From Arthrobacter sp. (GTDB lineage Bacteria; Actinomycetota; Actinomycetes; Actinomycetales; Micrococcaceae), in NCBI GenBank assembly GCA_031277795.1, contig JAITLQ010000004.1, positions 124,001-188,000 of the forward strand: a DNA stretch of 64,000 bases, written 5' to 3'. A program made the position numbers and the translations under genes. A model generated the notes under the pieces. It saw only the letters and a list, made by a program, of their open reading frames with translations. It did no database searches and was not told the origin of the DNA. Positions within the stretch are counted from its first letter, which is position 1. Each line of letters begins with the position of its first letter. Of this stretch, positions 8,583 to 17,315 are shown one piece after another.

Positions 8583-8833
8583 CAGAACGGTTTGCTGTAC
8601 CCAGAACGGTCAGCAAACCGTTGTGCGTCCAGCAAACCGCTCTGTGCGAGGGGCCGGGGCCGGGCCTCCAAGCAAAAACCGAGCCTCGCTGAACAATCCA
8701 CGCACTCGAGTGCTCGGATTGTTCAGCGAGGCTCGGAAAACGCCGGAGCCCGCCACCAAGAAGCGCGAACGCTCCGCGATTTCGGCCACAACCCCCGCCG
8801 AAGGCGGTGAGTCAGTCCGAAACCGCGGAGCGT
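8583..8833. repeat. Gene-free stretch packed with three hairpins
   Basis: The interval between the small membrane gene and gnd (8574-8874) contains no credible gene. It holds three inverted repeats. The first pairs AACGGTTTGCTG (8586-8597) with CAGCAAACCGTT (8611-8622), with a second partner copy at 8630-8644. The second is a perfect 21-bp stem, 8679-8699 with 8716-8736, enclosing the palindrome GCACTCGAGTGC. The third pairs 8769-8785 with 8817-8833 with one mismatch. The middle stem may terminate transcription from either side; three in a row is unusual. Confidence 0.8.
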
Positions 8834-8874
8834 GGCGCGTCGGCGCGGAACCCGCGTCAGAACAAGAACCAGCG

Positions 8875-10335
8875 TCAGTGCGTGGACGGCTCCTGGGCCA
8901 CCTCGGTGCGGTCGCCGCTCCACAGCGTGTGGAACGTGCCGGACTTGTCCACGCGCTTGTAGGTGTGGGCGCCGAAGAAGTCGCGCTGGCCCTGGACCAG
9001 GGCGGCGGGCAGGCGGTCGGAGCGCAGGCCGTCGTAGTAGGCGAGCGAGGAGGAGAACGCCGGGGCGGGGATGCCCTGGCCGGCGGCCTGGATGACCACG
9101 CGGCGCCAGGCGTCCTGCGCGGACTCGAGGTGCTCGCGGAAGTACGGGGCCAGCAACAGGGCCGGCAGCTCCGGATCGGCGGCGTAGGCGTCGGCGATCG
9201 TGTTGAGGAACTGGGCGCGGATGATGCAGCCGGCGCGCCAGATGCGGGCGATCTCGCCCTTCTTCACGTCCCAGCCGTACTTCTCGGCGCCGGCCACGAT
9301 CTCGTCGAAGCCCTGCGAGTACGCCACGATCTTCGAGGCGAACAGCGCCTGGCGCACGTCCTCAATGAACGCATCGGCGTCGTCCACCGCCACGGCGGAC
9401 GGGCCGGCCAACTCGCGCGCGGCGGCGCGCTGGCCGGCGGAGGAGGAGAGCGAACGAGCGAACACGGCCTCGGCGATGCCGGTCACCGGCACGCCGAGGT
9501 CCAGGGCGTTCTGCACGGTCCAGGCGCCGGTGCCCTTGGCGCCGGCCTGGTCCAGGATGACGTCAACGAGCGGCAGATCGGTCTCGGCGTCCACCTGACG
9601 CAGCACCTCGGCGGTGATCTCGATCAGGTAAGAGGAGAGCTCGCCCTGGTTCCACACCGAGAACACCTCGGCGATCTGCGCGGGGGTCTTGCCGGTGCCG
9701 CGGCGGATGAGGTCGTAGGCCTCGGCGATGAGCTGCATGTCGGCGTACTCGATGCCGTTGTGCACCATCTTCACGAAGTGGCCGGCGCCGTCGGTGCCCA
9801 CGTGGGTCACGCAGGGCGTGCCGTCCTCGGCGCGCGCGGCGATGGATTCGAGGATGGGGCCGAGCGTCTCGTAGGACTGCACGGAGCCGCCGGGCATGAT
9901 GGACGGGCCGTTGAGCGCGCCCTCCTCGCCGCCGGAGATGCCGGTGCCCACAAAGTGGATGCCGGTCTCGCGGATGCGGGCCTCGCGGGCGATCGTGTCG
10001 TGGAAGTTGGCGTTGCCGCCGTCAACGATGATGTCGCCGGGCTCGAAGACGGAGAGCAGCTCGTCGATGACGGCGTCGGTGCCCTTGCCCGCCTGCACCA
10101 TGATGACGGCGGTGCGCGGCGCGGAGAGCGAGGCGGCGAACTCCTCGTAGGAGAAGGCCGGCACAAACTGCGCCTCCGGGTGGGCGGAAACCAGCTCATC
10201 GGTGCGGTAACGCGAACGGTTGAACACCGCCACGGTGTTGCCCTCGCGGGAGGCCAGGTTGCGGGCCAGGTTGGAGCCCATGACGGCCAGGCCGACCACG
10301 CCGATGTTGGCGCTTGCCTGCTGGTTCTCAGACAT
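8875..10335 (-). CDS. gnd: 6-phosphogluconate dehydrogenase, decarboxylating
   Basis: The enzyme oxidises 6-phosphogluconate to ribulose 5-phosphate plus CO2, producing NADPH in the pentose phosphate pathway. The 486-residue length fits the dimeric long form. Visible features are the N-terminal dinucleotide fold with GLAVMGSNLARN, the substrate region around GISGGEEGALNGPSIMPGG, the KMVHNGIEYADMQ block with catalytic Lys and Asn, and GAKGTGAW of the C-terminal helical domain. The ATG at 10335 has AAGGA upstream. It follows the 2-hydroxyacid dehydrogenase by 58 bases on the same strand. Confidence 0.96.
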   Translation of the reverse strand: MSENQQASANIGVVGLAVMGSNLARNLASREGNTVAVFNRSRYRTDELVSAHPEAQFVPAFSYEEFAASLSAPRTAVIMVQAGKGTDAVIDELLSVFEPGDIIVDGGNANFHDTIAREARIRETGIHFVGTGISGGEEGALNGPSIMPGGSVQSYETLGPILESIAARAEDGTPCVTHVGTDGAGHFVKMVHNGIEYADMQLIAEAYDLIRRGTGKTPAQIAEVFSVWNQGELSSYLIEITAEVLRQVDAETDLPLVDVILDQAGAKGTGAWTVQNALDLGVPVTGIAEAVFARSLSSSAGQRAAARELAGPSAVAVDDADAFIEDVRQALFASKIVAYSQGFDEIVAGAEKYGWDVKKGEIARIWRAGCIIRAQFLNTIADAYAADPELPALLLAPYFREHLESAQDAWRRVVIQAAGQGIPAPAFSSSLAYYDGLRSDRLPAALVQGQRDFFGAHTYKRVDKSGTFHTLWSGDRTEVAQEPSTH

Positions 10336-10393
10336 GTTGTTCCTTCTCTCGCGGCGCGCGGCCGCGTTCTGTGCTCGAGGACCCAAGCGGTCC

Positions 10394-11440
10394 TCAGTAG
10401 AACTCGTGGGTATCGATGCGGTTCTTCAGCGGCTCGCCATCGAGCAGGCGCCGGGCGTTGGCGACGAGGAGCTGCGCGATGAGCGCGTCCTCGTCCCGGT
10501 TCATGGTGGCAGCGTGCGGGGAGACCAGCACGTTGGGCATGTCCCACAGTCGGCTCTTGGACGGTAGCGGTTCCGTCTCGAACACGTCCAGCGCGGCGAA
10601 GGCAACATGACGCAACTCGAGCGCCTCGGTGAGGGCGGCCTCGTCGATCACGGTGCCCCGTCCCACGTTGACGACGGTGGCGCCGGCGGGGAGCGCCGCG
10701 ATGACCTCGCGGGAGACAAGATGACGCGTGAGCTCGGTGCCTGGCAGGGTCACGACGAGCGCGTCGGCCTGGGCCGCCGCCTCTTCGAGGCGATCGGGAT
10801 GCACGACGGCGTGGGCGTGGGGATCGCTCGTGGCGTGGCGGCTGGTGCCGGTCACGTGGGCGCCGAGCGAGCTGAACAGGCGAGCGACCTCGCGCCCGAT
10901 GTGGCCGAGGCCGAGCACGAGGATGCGCGCGCCGACCAGGCCGCGCGGGAAGTCGCCGCGATCCGGCCACTCGTGATGCGCCTGCTGGGCCTTGAGTTCC
11001 GGCACGCGCTGGAAGCCGGCGAGCACGCCGAGGAGCGCGAACTCGGCCAAGGGGCGGGCGTGCACGCCGGCGCTCGTGGTGAAGGCGACGCGATCGAGGG
11101 TGGCGCGGTCGAGGCCGGCGGCGCCGATGAGCGAGCCGCCGCCCGCCGCCGTCGTGGAGACCCAGCGGACCGAGGGCGTGCAGACGCGGGCCACCTGGGC
11201 CGGGTCCTCGTCCGGGATGCCGTAGACGGCGTCCGCCTGGGCCAGGAGGGCGTCGAAGGCCGCCTCTTGCTCGGGGGTGCGCTTGAAGTCGGCCTCACCG
11301 TAGTGGTCGGAGGGGAAGCGTTGGGTCGGCAGCAGCGAGGGCTCGAAGAGCAGCTCGATGCGAGGCTCGGCGCGCAACACCGCCTCGGCGTCGGCGGGCA
11401 GGGGCGTGGCGATGGCGAGCTTGAGGCGAGGCTCAGACAT
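10394..11440 (-). CDS. D-isomer-specific 2-hydroxyacid dehydrogenase (NAD-binding)
   Basis: The 348-residue protein carries the NAD-binding glycine motif LGLGHIGREVARLF, the catalytic Arg in VNVGRGTVIDE, and the catalytic His in VSPHAAT, with the acidic partner expected in between. Members reduce or oxidise 2-keto/2-hydroxy acids such as glyoxylate, hydroxypyruvate or phosphoglycerate; the sequence does not show which. Its ATG lies inside the last codons of rlmH (8-base overlap), so the two are translationally coupled. gnd follows downstream. Confidence 0.88.
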   Translation of the reverse strand: MSEPRLKLAIATPLPADAEAVLRAEPRIELLFEPSLLPTQRFPSDHYGEADFKRTPEQEAAFDALLAQADAVYGIPDEDPAQVARVCTPSVRWVSTTAAGGGSLIGAAGLDRATLDRVAFTTSAGVHARPLAEFALLGVLAGFQRVPELKAQQAHHEWPDRGDFPRGLVGARILVLGLGHIGREVARLFSSLGAHVTGTSRHATSDPHAHAVVHPDRLEEAAAQADALVVTLPGTELTRHLVSREVIAALPAGATVVNVGRGTVIDEAALTEALELRHVAFAALDVFETEPLPSKSRLWDMPNVLVSPHAATMNRDEDALIAQLLVANARRLLDGEPLKNRIDTHEFY

Positions 11441-11891
11441 GGTGATAGGACCCTCCGGCCGAGATTTCCTGTGCGCGGTAGACCTGCTCCGTGAGCATGA
11501 GCCGCACGAGCTGGTGGGGGAAGACGAGTTCGGAAAGGGACCACACGAGGTTGGCCCGCTGATGCACCGAGGCGTCAACGCCGTAGGCGCCACCGATCAC
11601 GATGGTCACGTGTTTGCCGGCATCCAGCGGCTTGCGCAGCGCGGTGGCCAGGCCGGGGGAGGAGAGCATCTTGCCGCGCTCATCCAACAACACCAGGAAC
11701 TCGTCCGGTTTGATCTTGGCCAGCAACCGCGCGGATTCCTCCTCGCGGGCCGCCTGTTCCTGCCGGGAGGAGTGCGGGATGAGCTGATAGTCGAGGTCCC
11801 AGGGCTTCTTGAGCCGCTTTGAGTAGCGGTCGATGCCCTCAGAGACCCAGGACTCGTGTTTCTTGCCGACGGCCAGGACCCGGATGCTCAT
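11433..11891 (-). CDS. rlmH: 23S rRNA pseudouridine-1915 N3-methyltransferase RlmH
   Basis: This small SPOUT-class enzyme methylates pseudouridine 1915 in helix 69 of 23S rRNA, using S-adenosylmethionine, on assembled 70S ribosomes. The 152 residues are the normal family length. The start IRVLAVGKKHESW, the LLDERGK block, the knot signature IVIGGAYGV and the C-terminal SGGSYHH-type ending (here SAGGSYHHV) are all present. The ATG at 11891 is chosen by alignment to the family; an in-frame ATG at 11900 would add three residues. Confidence 0.96.
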   Translation of the reverse strand: MSIRVLAVGKKHESWVSEGIDRYSKRLKKPWDLDYQLIPHSSRQEQAAREEESARLLAKIKPDEFLVLLDERGKMLSSPGLATALRKPLDAGKHVTIVIGGAYGVDASVHQRANLVWSLSELVFPHQLVRLMLTEQVYRAQEISAGGSYHHV

Positions 11892-11992
11892 GGCGTCCAT
11901 TGTTCCAGGCCCGGGGAGGGTGCCGTGCCCGCGTGACGCACAGGGTGGCCGGGGCGTGCGTGTCCGCCTGGACATGCACGCCCCGGCGTCGC

Positions 11993-13258
11993 TCAGCCGT
12001 TGATGCGGGCGTCCAGCGCCACGGCGAGCCGCAGGAGCTCCTCATCGCGGTCGCGCCAACCTTGGATCGTCAACCCGGCGGGGAGCCCCTCCGGGGTTCG
12101 CCCGCTGGGAATCGTCAGCATCGGCGCGCCGAGCATCGTCCCGGCCCCCGTGTGCCGCGTGTACAGACCGAACGCATCGACGCGCTCGCCCCTGTGGCTC
12201 ACGTTCTGGCCCTGCTCCAAGAGCGGTGCGGCGGCCGGCGTGGTGGGGAAGATGAGGGCATCGAGGCCCTCTTCGCTGTGCAACTCCCAATTGTCGATAC
12301 GGGCCGTGAAGGTTGAGCCCAGGGCCTCGGCGTACTCCTCGTCTGTCACCGGATGCGAGAGCGTGGATTCGAGGATCCCCCGCACGTCGTCGCTCGCGAC
12401 ACTCTCCACGAGTCGGCGAGACGCGGCCTCCGCTGGCGCGCCGAAGGCGGTGGCCGCCACCTCGCTCAGGAGGCCCACGGCCTCCCACAGCACGACGGGC
12501 ATCTCGGCCGCCCGCGTGTTTTCAAGGACTGAACCCCACTCCACCAGCACGATCTCGACGTCGTCGAGCCGTTCGATGGCGGCGATGAAGAGCGCTTCGA
12601 TCTCCGGGTCCAGGTCAAAGAGGTACTCCTGGGGCACGCCGACCCGGAGGTGTGAGGGGGGCTCGCCGAGCTCCCCGCGGGACGTGATGGTCGCGTCGGC
12701 CTCGATCACGTCCGCGAGCGAACGCGCGAAGAGGCCGGGGGTATCGCGGGTGAAGGACAGACCCACCAAGCCGTCGGTGGGGTAGCGTCCGGTGCTCGGC
12801 CGGAAGCCGTAGATGCCGTTGAGAGCGGCGGGAATGGAGACGGAACCCCCGGTGTCGGTGCCCACGCCCAGGTCGGCGTGCCCGCGGGCCACGATCGCCG
12901 CGGAGCCGCCGGAGGAGCCGCCAGCCGAGCGGTCGGGATGACCGGGCAGCGTCACGGGTCCGTAGCTTGCGTTGTCCGACGTGATGCCGAAGGCAAGCTC
13001 GTGCATGTTGCTCGTCCCGAGGATCCTGGCGCCGCCTCGGCGGAGGGCGGCCACCACCGGGGCATCCTCGCTCGCAACGTCACCCGCGAGCGCGGCGCAG
13101 CCGGCCGTGCGGGGGAGGCCCCGCACGGCGATATTCGCCTTGACGGTCACGGTGGGGCCAGCTGTGCCCTCGGTTTCGTGGACGGCCTCTGTCTCTTGCT
13201 CGGCCAGATCGATCCAGTCCCCGGGGAACGGGAACTTTGCGGGTGAATCGGTGCTCAT
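11993..13258 (-). CDS. Amidase-signature family amidase
   Basis: This 421-residue hydrolase of the amidase-signature family uses a Ser-cisSer-Lys triad. Candidate triad residues are the Lys in VTVKANIAVRG, the cis-Ser in the Gly/Ser-rich GGSSGGSAAIVARG and the nucleophilic Ser in GTDTGGSVSIPAALNG. The family includes GatA, but no gatB or gatC is adjacent and the length is shorter than GatA, so a stand-alone amide hydrolase is more likely. Substrate unknown. The ATG at 13258 has GAGGAG upstream. The gene ends about 100 bases before rlmH on the same strand. Confidence 0.88.
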   Translation of the reverse strand: MSTDSPAKFPFPGDWIDLAEQETEAVHETEGTAGPTVTVKANIAVRGLPRTAGCAALAGDVASEDAPVVAALRRGGARILGTSNMHELAFGITSDNASYGPVTLPGHPDRSAGGSSGGSAAIVARGHADLGVGTDTGGSVSIPAALNGIYGFRPSTGRYPTDGLVGLSFTRDTPGLFARSLADVIEADATITSRGELGEPPSHLRVGVPQEYLFDLDPEIEALFIAAIERLDDVEIVLVEWGSVLENTRAAEMPVVLWEAVGLLSEVAATAFGAPAEAASRRLVESVASDDVRGILESTLSHPVTDEEYAEALGSTFTARIDNWELHSEEGLDALIFPTTPAAAPLLEQGQNVSHRGERVDAFGLYTRHTGAGTMLGAPMLTIPSGRTPEGLPAGLTIQGWRDRDEELLRLAVALDARING

Positions 13259-13356
13259 CGTGACGGCTCCTCGAGGTTCTTGCCCTGGGTCTTCGGTGCC
13301 ACGAGGCTAACCAATGTCGTTGCGACGAGGAACGTTGCGACGCCGACACGAACAAA

Positions 13357-13393
13357 GCCCCGCCACCGCGAGGGGAACACGCGGTGGCGGGGC
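13357..13393 (-). terminator. Terminator hairpin downstream of the FMN reductase gene
   Basis: A perfect 14-bp GC stem (13357-13370 with 13380-13393) is followed on the minus strand by TTTGTT, consistent with intrinsic termination. A second perfect stem, GTGGCCGGC with GCCGGCCAC (13403-13426), lies between it and the gene. The interval 13259-13497 otherwise holds no gene. Confidence 0.7.
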
Positions 13394-13497
13394 CTTGAGG
13401 GTGTGGCCGGCACCCAAGCCGGCCACGCGCCGTCGTGCCCCGAAAGCGAAGGGCACGGCGACGGTGGTGCCGGCTCAGCACGCCGGCGCCACGGAAA

Positions 13498-14085
13498 TCA
13501 GGCGTTGACGCCCAGCACGGCGGCCTTGCCGGCGGTCAGGATGCGCGTGGTGGTCGAGATCGAGGTCAGCAGGCCCTCGATCTCGGCGGCGCGGCGCTCC
13601 ATCGGCGCGAGGCCGTTGCCGCCCATGAGCTCCTCGAACAGCGACAGGGCGACGGTGGCGCGCAGGTCGTACATGTCGAAGTTGGCGACGATCTGGCGCC
13701 ACTGCTCGGTGGCGCGCACGCCGCCATCGGCACCGTAGGACACGAAGGCGATCGGCTTGGCGTTCCACTCGGGGGCCAGGGAATCGAAGGCGTTCTTCAG
13801 GGCGCCGGGGACGCCGTGGTTGTACTCGGGGGTGACGAGGATGAAGCCGTCCATCTCATCGATCTTCTGGCCCCAGGCCAGCTGCGCCTGGTCGGTGTAG
13901 GCGCGGTTCAGCATGCCGGGGAGGGCGGCCGAATCCAGGAGGGGGAGGTTGTAGTCGGCGAGGGCGATGACCTCGAAGCTCAGGTCCTCGGACTCGAACG
14001 CAGCGGCGCTGTCCTTGACCCACTGGGCGACGTGGGCGGAGTTGCGACCCTCGCGGATGGACCCGGAGATGATGCCGATCTTCAT
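13498..14085 (-). CDS. NADPH-dependent FMN reductase family protein
   Basis: The 195-residue flavodoxin-like oxidoreductase begins MKIGIISGSIREGRNS, the phosphate-binding loop for FMN, and contains the family block LVTPEYNHGVPGALKNAFDS. Such proteins reduce FMN, quinones, azo compounds or metals with NAD(P)H. The physiological acceptor cannot be told. The ATG at 14085 is preceded by AAAGG. It stands alone, divergent from the PAP2 phosphatase, with strong hairpins downstream. Confidence 0.92.
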   Translation of the reverse strand: MKIGIISGSIREGRNSAHVAQWVKDSAAAFESEDLSFEVIALADYNLPLLDSAALPGMLNRAYTDQAQLAWGQKIDEMDGFILVTPEYNHGVPGALKNAFDSLAPEWNAKPIAFVSYGADGGVRATEQWRQIVANFDMYDLRATVALSLFEELMGGNGLAPMERRAAEIEGLLTSISTTTRILTAGKAAVLGVNA

Positions 14086-14230
14086 GGGGTGAAGCCTTTC
14101 AGGTGAATGCAGCGGGGCAGTGTTTCCCGCGTTCTCAGAAAGTTGAAGCGTCAGCGATCCCCAGGACATTCCCCGCTCGGCTGTGAGGTGGATCACGCCG
14201 CGCCTGAGGGGTGTGCCCAACGTCCGGGCC

Positions 14231-14236
14231 TACGCT
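14231..14236 (+). promoter_or_regulatory. -10 box (TACGCT) before the PAP2 gene
   Basis: TACGCT is followed by exactly seven bases and the ATG at 14244, and no Shine-Dalgarno sequence is present. This suggests a leaderless transcript. Confidence 0.35.
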
Positions 14237-14243
14237 CACCCCT

Positions 14244-15131
14244 ATGTCCACGTCAGCGAAGCGCCGCCCGGATCTTCGGGCCCTTTTCTCGCCGTTCGGC
14301 CCGGCCCCGGCCGGGCCTCTTCAGGGCACGACGGCGGGTGCTCGCGCGGGTGCAGAAGGCCCAGCGGGCGCGGAGGCGAGGGCGGGGTCGGGGGAGGCAG
14401 CGGACCGGGGCGCCGCCGGGTCCGGCGGGGTGCGCCGCTGGGTGTTGTGGGCCGCGCTCGCCTCGGCGTTGCTGGCGCTGCTCGCCGCGGCCGGGGTGTA
14501 CGAATCGCTCGGCGAGGACGACGATCTCGCCGCCTACGATCGCCCGGTCCTCGACTTCTTCGCCACGCACCGCCTGGCGTGGCTGACACCCATCGTGGCG
14601 GCGTTCACGCGGGTGGGCTCGGCCCCGGTGCTCAGCGTGGTGCTCCTGGCCCTGGTCGGCTGGCTGTGCTGGAGGCGCCGCACGCTCTATCCGCTGCTGG
14701 TACTCGGCGGCGCGGCCGTGGCCTCCGTGGTGTTGACCGTGGTGCTCAAGACCGCGCTGGATCGCTCGCGTCCGCCCTACGAGCTGGCGGTGCCGCCCTT
14801 CGAGACGTCTGGGTCCTTCCCCTCCGGTCACACGCTGAACTCCACGGCGCTGGTCCTGGTGCTGTGCTATCTCCTGGTCCGCCTCACGCGTCCGCGCTGG
14901 CTGCACGCCGTGGCCGTGGTGGTCGGCCTGGCCTACATCCTGGCGATGGGCGTCTCGCGCCTCTACCTCGGCGCGCACTGGCTCACCGACGTCGTCTCCG
15001 GCTGGGCCCTTGGCGCCATGCTGGCGGCGCTCGCCGTGGTGGTTGACCGCTTGCTCCTGCGACGCACCCCGGCGCGCGTGCTGGCGCCCGGGCGCCGGGG
15101 CCTGCTGGCGGGCCCCGGCAACCTGACCTGA
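14244..15131 (+). CDS. PAP2-family membrane phosphatase
   Basis: This integral membrane phosphatase of about 295 residues has all three motifs of the PAP2/acid phosphatase family: KTALDRSRPP, PSGHTLNS and SRLYLGAHWLTDV (conserved Arg, two His and Asp). Probable substrates are undecaprenyl pyrophosphate or phosphatidic and phosphatidylglycerol phosphates; the sequence does not separate these. The first 70 residues are Ala/Gly-rich and cytoplasmic, followed by several membrane spans. I took the ATG at 14244 because TACGCT lies seven bases upstream; an earlier in-frame start is possible. Confidence 0.88.
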   Translation: MSTSAKRRPDLRALFSPFGPAPAGPLQGTTAGARAGAEGPAGAEARAGSGEAADRGAAGSGGVRRWVLWAALASALLALLAAAGVYESLGEDDDLAAYDRPVLDFFATHRLAWLTPIVAAFTRVGSAPVLSVVLLALVGWLCWRRRTLYPLLVLGGAAVASVVLTVVLKTALDRSRPPYELAVPPFETSGSFPSGHTLNSTALVLVLCYLLVRLTRPRWLHAVAVVVGLAYILAMGVSRLYLGAHWLTDVVSGWALGAMLAALAVVVDRLLLRRTPARVLAPGRRGLLAGPGNLT

Positions 15132-15272
15132 ATGGCCGCCGCGGGGCGAACGATTCAGACCGCCAGACTCCGCCATCTGATCAACGGTGCGTCCGTTGGG
15201 CCGGGCGAGGCTGCCTGTGACGTGGTAGTGGTCTGGGCGGAGACGGCGGCAAGTTTGCAGGCCTGCGCTGAA

Positions 15273-15749
15273 TCAGCAGCCGGGAGCATCACTTGCCTCG
15301 TATTCGTCGATCAATGCAACCTTCTGTGCTGAGGCGCTTGCATGATCGAAAACGTAGCCGAGCCATTCTTTCGTCAGCCTCCTCGCCAGCTCCAAGCCGA
15401 TGACTCGTTGCCCCAGGGCAAGAACCTGCGCGTCGTTACTCAAGACCGCTCGCTCAACAGAAAAGCTGTCGTGTGCCGTCACCGCGCGGATGCCGTGCAC
15501 CTTGTTCGCCGCAATGGCCACGCCAAGCCCCGTCCCGCAGACCAGCAACGCTCGGTCGGCTCGCCCCTTCGCTACCAGTTCCGCCGCTGCAATGGCGACA
15601 GATGGGTACGGGGTGTGAGCGTTGACATCCACTCCGACATCGATCACCTCAAGGACACGCTCGTCCGCCGCGAGGTCGGCTTTGAGCGCCTCCTTGTACT
15701 CAAACCCAGCGTCATCCGCACCCAGTACGATGCGCCACGGTGCAGTCAT
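15273..15749 (-). CDS. RpiB/LacAB-family sugar-phosphate isomerase
   Basis: The 158-residue protein interconverts an aldose- and ketose-phosphate. It has the family elements: [12 protein letters not shown], the [14 protein letters not shown] loop (with the Cys that acts as base in RpiB) and the [16 protein letters not shown] block. Related enzymes act on ribose 5-P, galactose 6-P, allose 6-P or erythrulose 4-P. Its start overlaps the kinase stop by four bases (ATGA), so it is the last gene of the minus-strand catabolic operon. The context suggests it makes or consumes a tetrose or pentose phosphate from an imported polyol or sugar; this is inference. Confidence 0.88.
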   Translation of the reverse strand: MTAPWRIVLGADDAGFEYKEALKADLAADERVLEVIDVGVDVNAHTPYPSVAIAAAELVAKGRADRALLVCGTGLGVAIAANKVHGIRAVTAHDSFSVERAVLSNDAQVLALGQRVIGLELARRLTKEWLGYVFDHASASAQKVALIDEYEASDAPGC

Positions 15750-17290
15750 GCCTCGTTCCCTTCCAACATGCCGGTCGCAGCGCCGGCAGCCATGTCGACG
15801 TGCGAAGATTTTTCAAACACCGGGGCCAGTGCCCCGTAAATTAGCTCGTACGTGCCCAAGCGTTGTTTGGCCCTCAGGTGCTGCTCGTCCCGAGGGGCAA
15901 CCACCCGCGCAGTAGAACTCATGGCAGCAACCACCTGTTCCAGGCCGGTGCCTGCAAAGCCAACGGCCGCGGCAGCAAGCATGGCGGCCCCCAGCGCCGT
16001 CGCCTCGGTGGTGCCTGCAACACGCAGCGGCACCCCTGTGATGTCGGCGATGATGTGTAGCCAACGGTCGGAAGCCGACCCACCTCCTGTCACCACGGCG
16101 GAGTCGATCCGCTCCCCGCCTTGTTGCAGCCCCTTGAGCAAGAGCGCAATCTCAAAGGCCAGTCCCTCGAGAACGGCGCGGTAGAAATCCGCCCACCCGT
16201 GTCCCTCGTTGATGCCAACAAAGGAACCGCGTGCCTTGTCGTCCCAATACGGTGTGGCAGAGCCGCTGAGGTACGGCAGGAAGTACAGATTGCCCTGAGT
16301 CGCGGCCGTGGCCTCCAGGCTCGCGTCAAAGGCATCATCGACGCAGACCGTTTCCGGCGCCCCGGCGCACGGGAACGCCTGGCGAAACCAGGAAACGGAG
16401 AGAGCTCCAGAAGCGATGAAGGATTCAGCCGTGAGACCAGCCCCTGTCGGCGACGTCAGTAGGCGGTAGCTTCGCGAGAAATCGGCACTCTCGACGTGAC
16501 ACCCGAGAGTGATGGACGTCCCCAGACTCAGGTAAGCGGTCCCCGGTTCGGTGATGCCCGCACCCAGGCCGGCGCATTGTCCATCGCCTCCGCCTGCCAC
16601 GACGGGAAGGCCCACCGGCAGGCCTGTGACGGCCGCGGCTTCAGTCGTCACCCGGCCGACCAGCTCACCCGGCGCGAGCAAAGTCGGCAGCTGTTCGCGC
16701 CGAACGCCGACCTCTCCGAGTAGCTCGTCTGACCAGGAGCCAGACGCCACGTCGATCAAGCCCATGGGGTCAGCCGAAGCTACGCTCGTGGCGAAGTGCC
16801 CCGTCAACCGTTGGGAAAGCAAGGCGTGAACATCGCTGATGTGTGCGGCAGACTCCACCACTCCCGGTTCATGTTTCTTCAGCCAAGCGATCTTGTAGAA
16901 GCTGGGAGTCGTTGAAGGAGGCTTGCCTGACAAGGAGCTGACCCTCTGCGTTCCCAGTTCCTGCACCTCCACGCCAGAACGCGCGTCCAGCCACAGAATG
17001 GCAGGTCGCACCGGTTCGAATGCTGCATCTAGGCAGACGAAGCTCTCGCGCTGATGGGTGATCCCGAGGGCGATCGGTGTGTGGGCTTCACCGGCCAATT
17101 CCGCCATGAGTTGAGTCAGAGCCCGAGCGCTCGAATCCCACCAGGCGTTGGCGTCCTGTTCGTGCCATGCAGGTTGTGGACTCCAACGTTCGATCGACGC
17201 ACGTCCCACCGCTACAACTTCTCCGTTGGCGTCAAACGCCACGGCCTTGCTACTTGTCGTCGACGAGTCGACGGCAATCACGACATCCAC
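15746..17290 (-). CDS. FGGY-family carbohydrate kinase
   Basis: This 514-residue ATP-dependent sugar or polyol kinase starts with the phosphate loop [16 protein letters not shown]. It continues with THQRES, WLDARS, the catalytic region [14 protein letters not shown] (candidate base Asp near residue 236), LSLGTS and the C-terminal ATP site [12 protein letters not shown]. The family covers xylulose, glycerol, erythritol, ribulose and autoinducer-2 kinases; substrate identity is not fixed by sequence. The GTG start at 17290 has GGAGG seven bases upstream, which decides against longer alternatives. It lies between the GpsA-like gene (25-base gap) and the isomerase (4-base overlap). Confidence 0.92.
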   Translation of the reverse strand: MDVVIAVDSSTTSSKAVAFDANGEVVAVGRASIERWSPQPAWHEQDANAWWDSSARALTQLMAELAGEAHTPIALGITHQRESFVCLDAAFEPVRPAILWLDARSGVEVQELGTQRVSSLSGKPPSTTPSFYKIAWLKKHEPGVVESAAHISDVHALLSQRLTGHFATSVASADPMGLIDVASGSWSDELLGEVGVRREQLPTLLAPGELVGRVTTEAAAVTGLPVGLPVVAGGGDGQCAGLGAGITEPGTAYLSLGTSITLGCHVESADFSRSYRLLTSPTGAGLTAESFIASGALSVSWFRQAFPCAGAPETVCVDDAFDASLEATAATQGNLYFLPYLSGSATPYWDDKARGSFVGINEGHGWADFYRAVLEGLAFEIALLLKGLQQGGERIDSAVVTGGGSASDRWLHIIADITGVPLRVAGTTEATALGAAMLAAAAVGFAGTGLEQVVAAMSSTARVVAPRDEQHLRAKQRLGTYELIYGALAPVFEKSSHVDMAAGAATGMLEGNEA

Positions 17291-17315
17291 GATGATGCCT
17301 CCAAGAAGAGAAGGG

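Noticed and set aside
11993-13258. GatA subunit of the tRNA-dependent amidotransferase
   Set aside because: The amidase signature fits, but the protein is short for GatA and there is no gatB or gatC beside it.
15273-15749. Housekeeping ribose-5-phosphate isomerase B
   Set aside because: The family match is real, but its position as the last gene of a DeoR-controlled operon favours a pathway-specific isomerase, so I gave no gene symbol.
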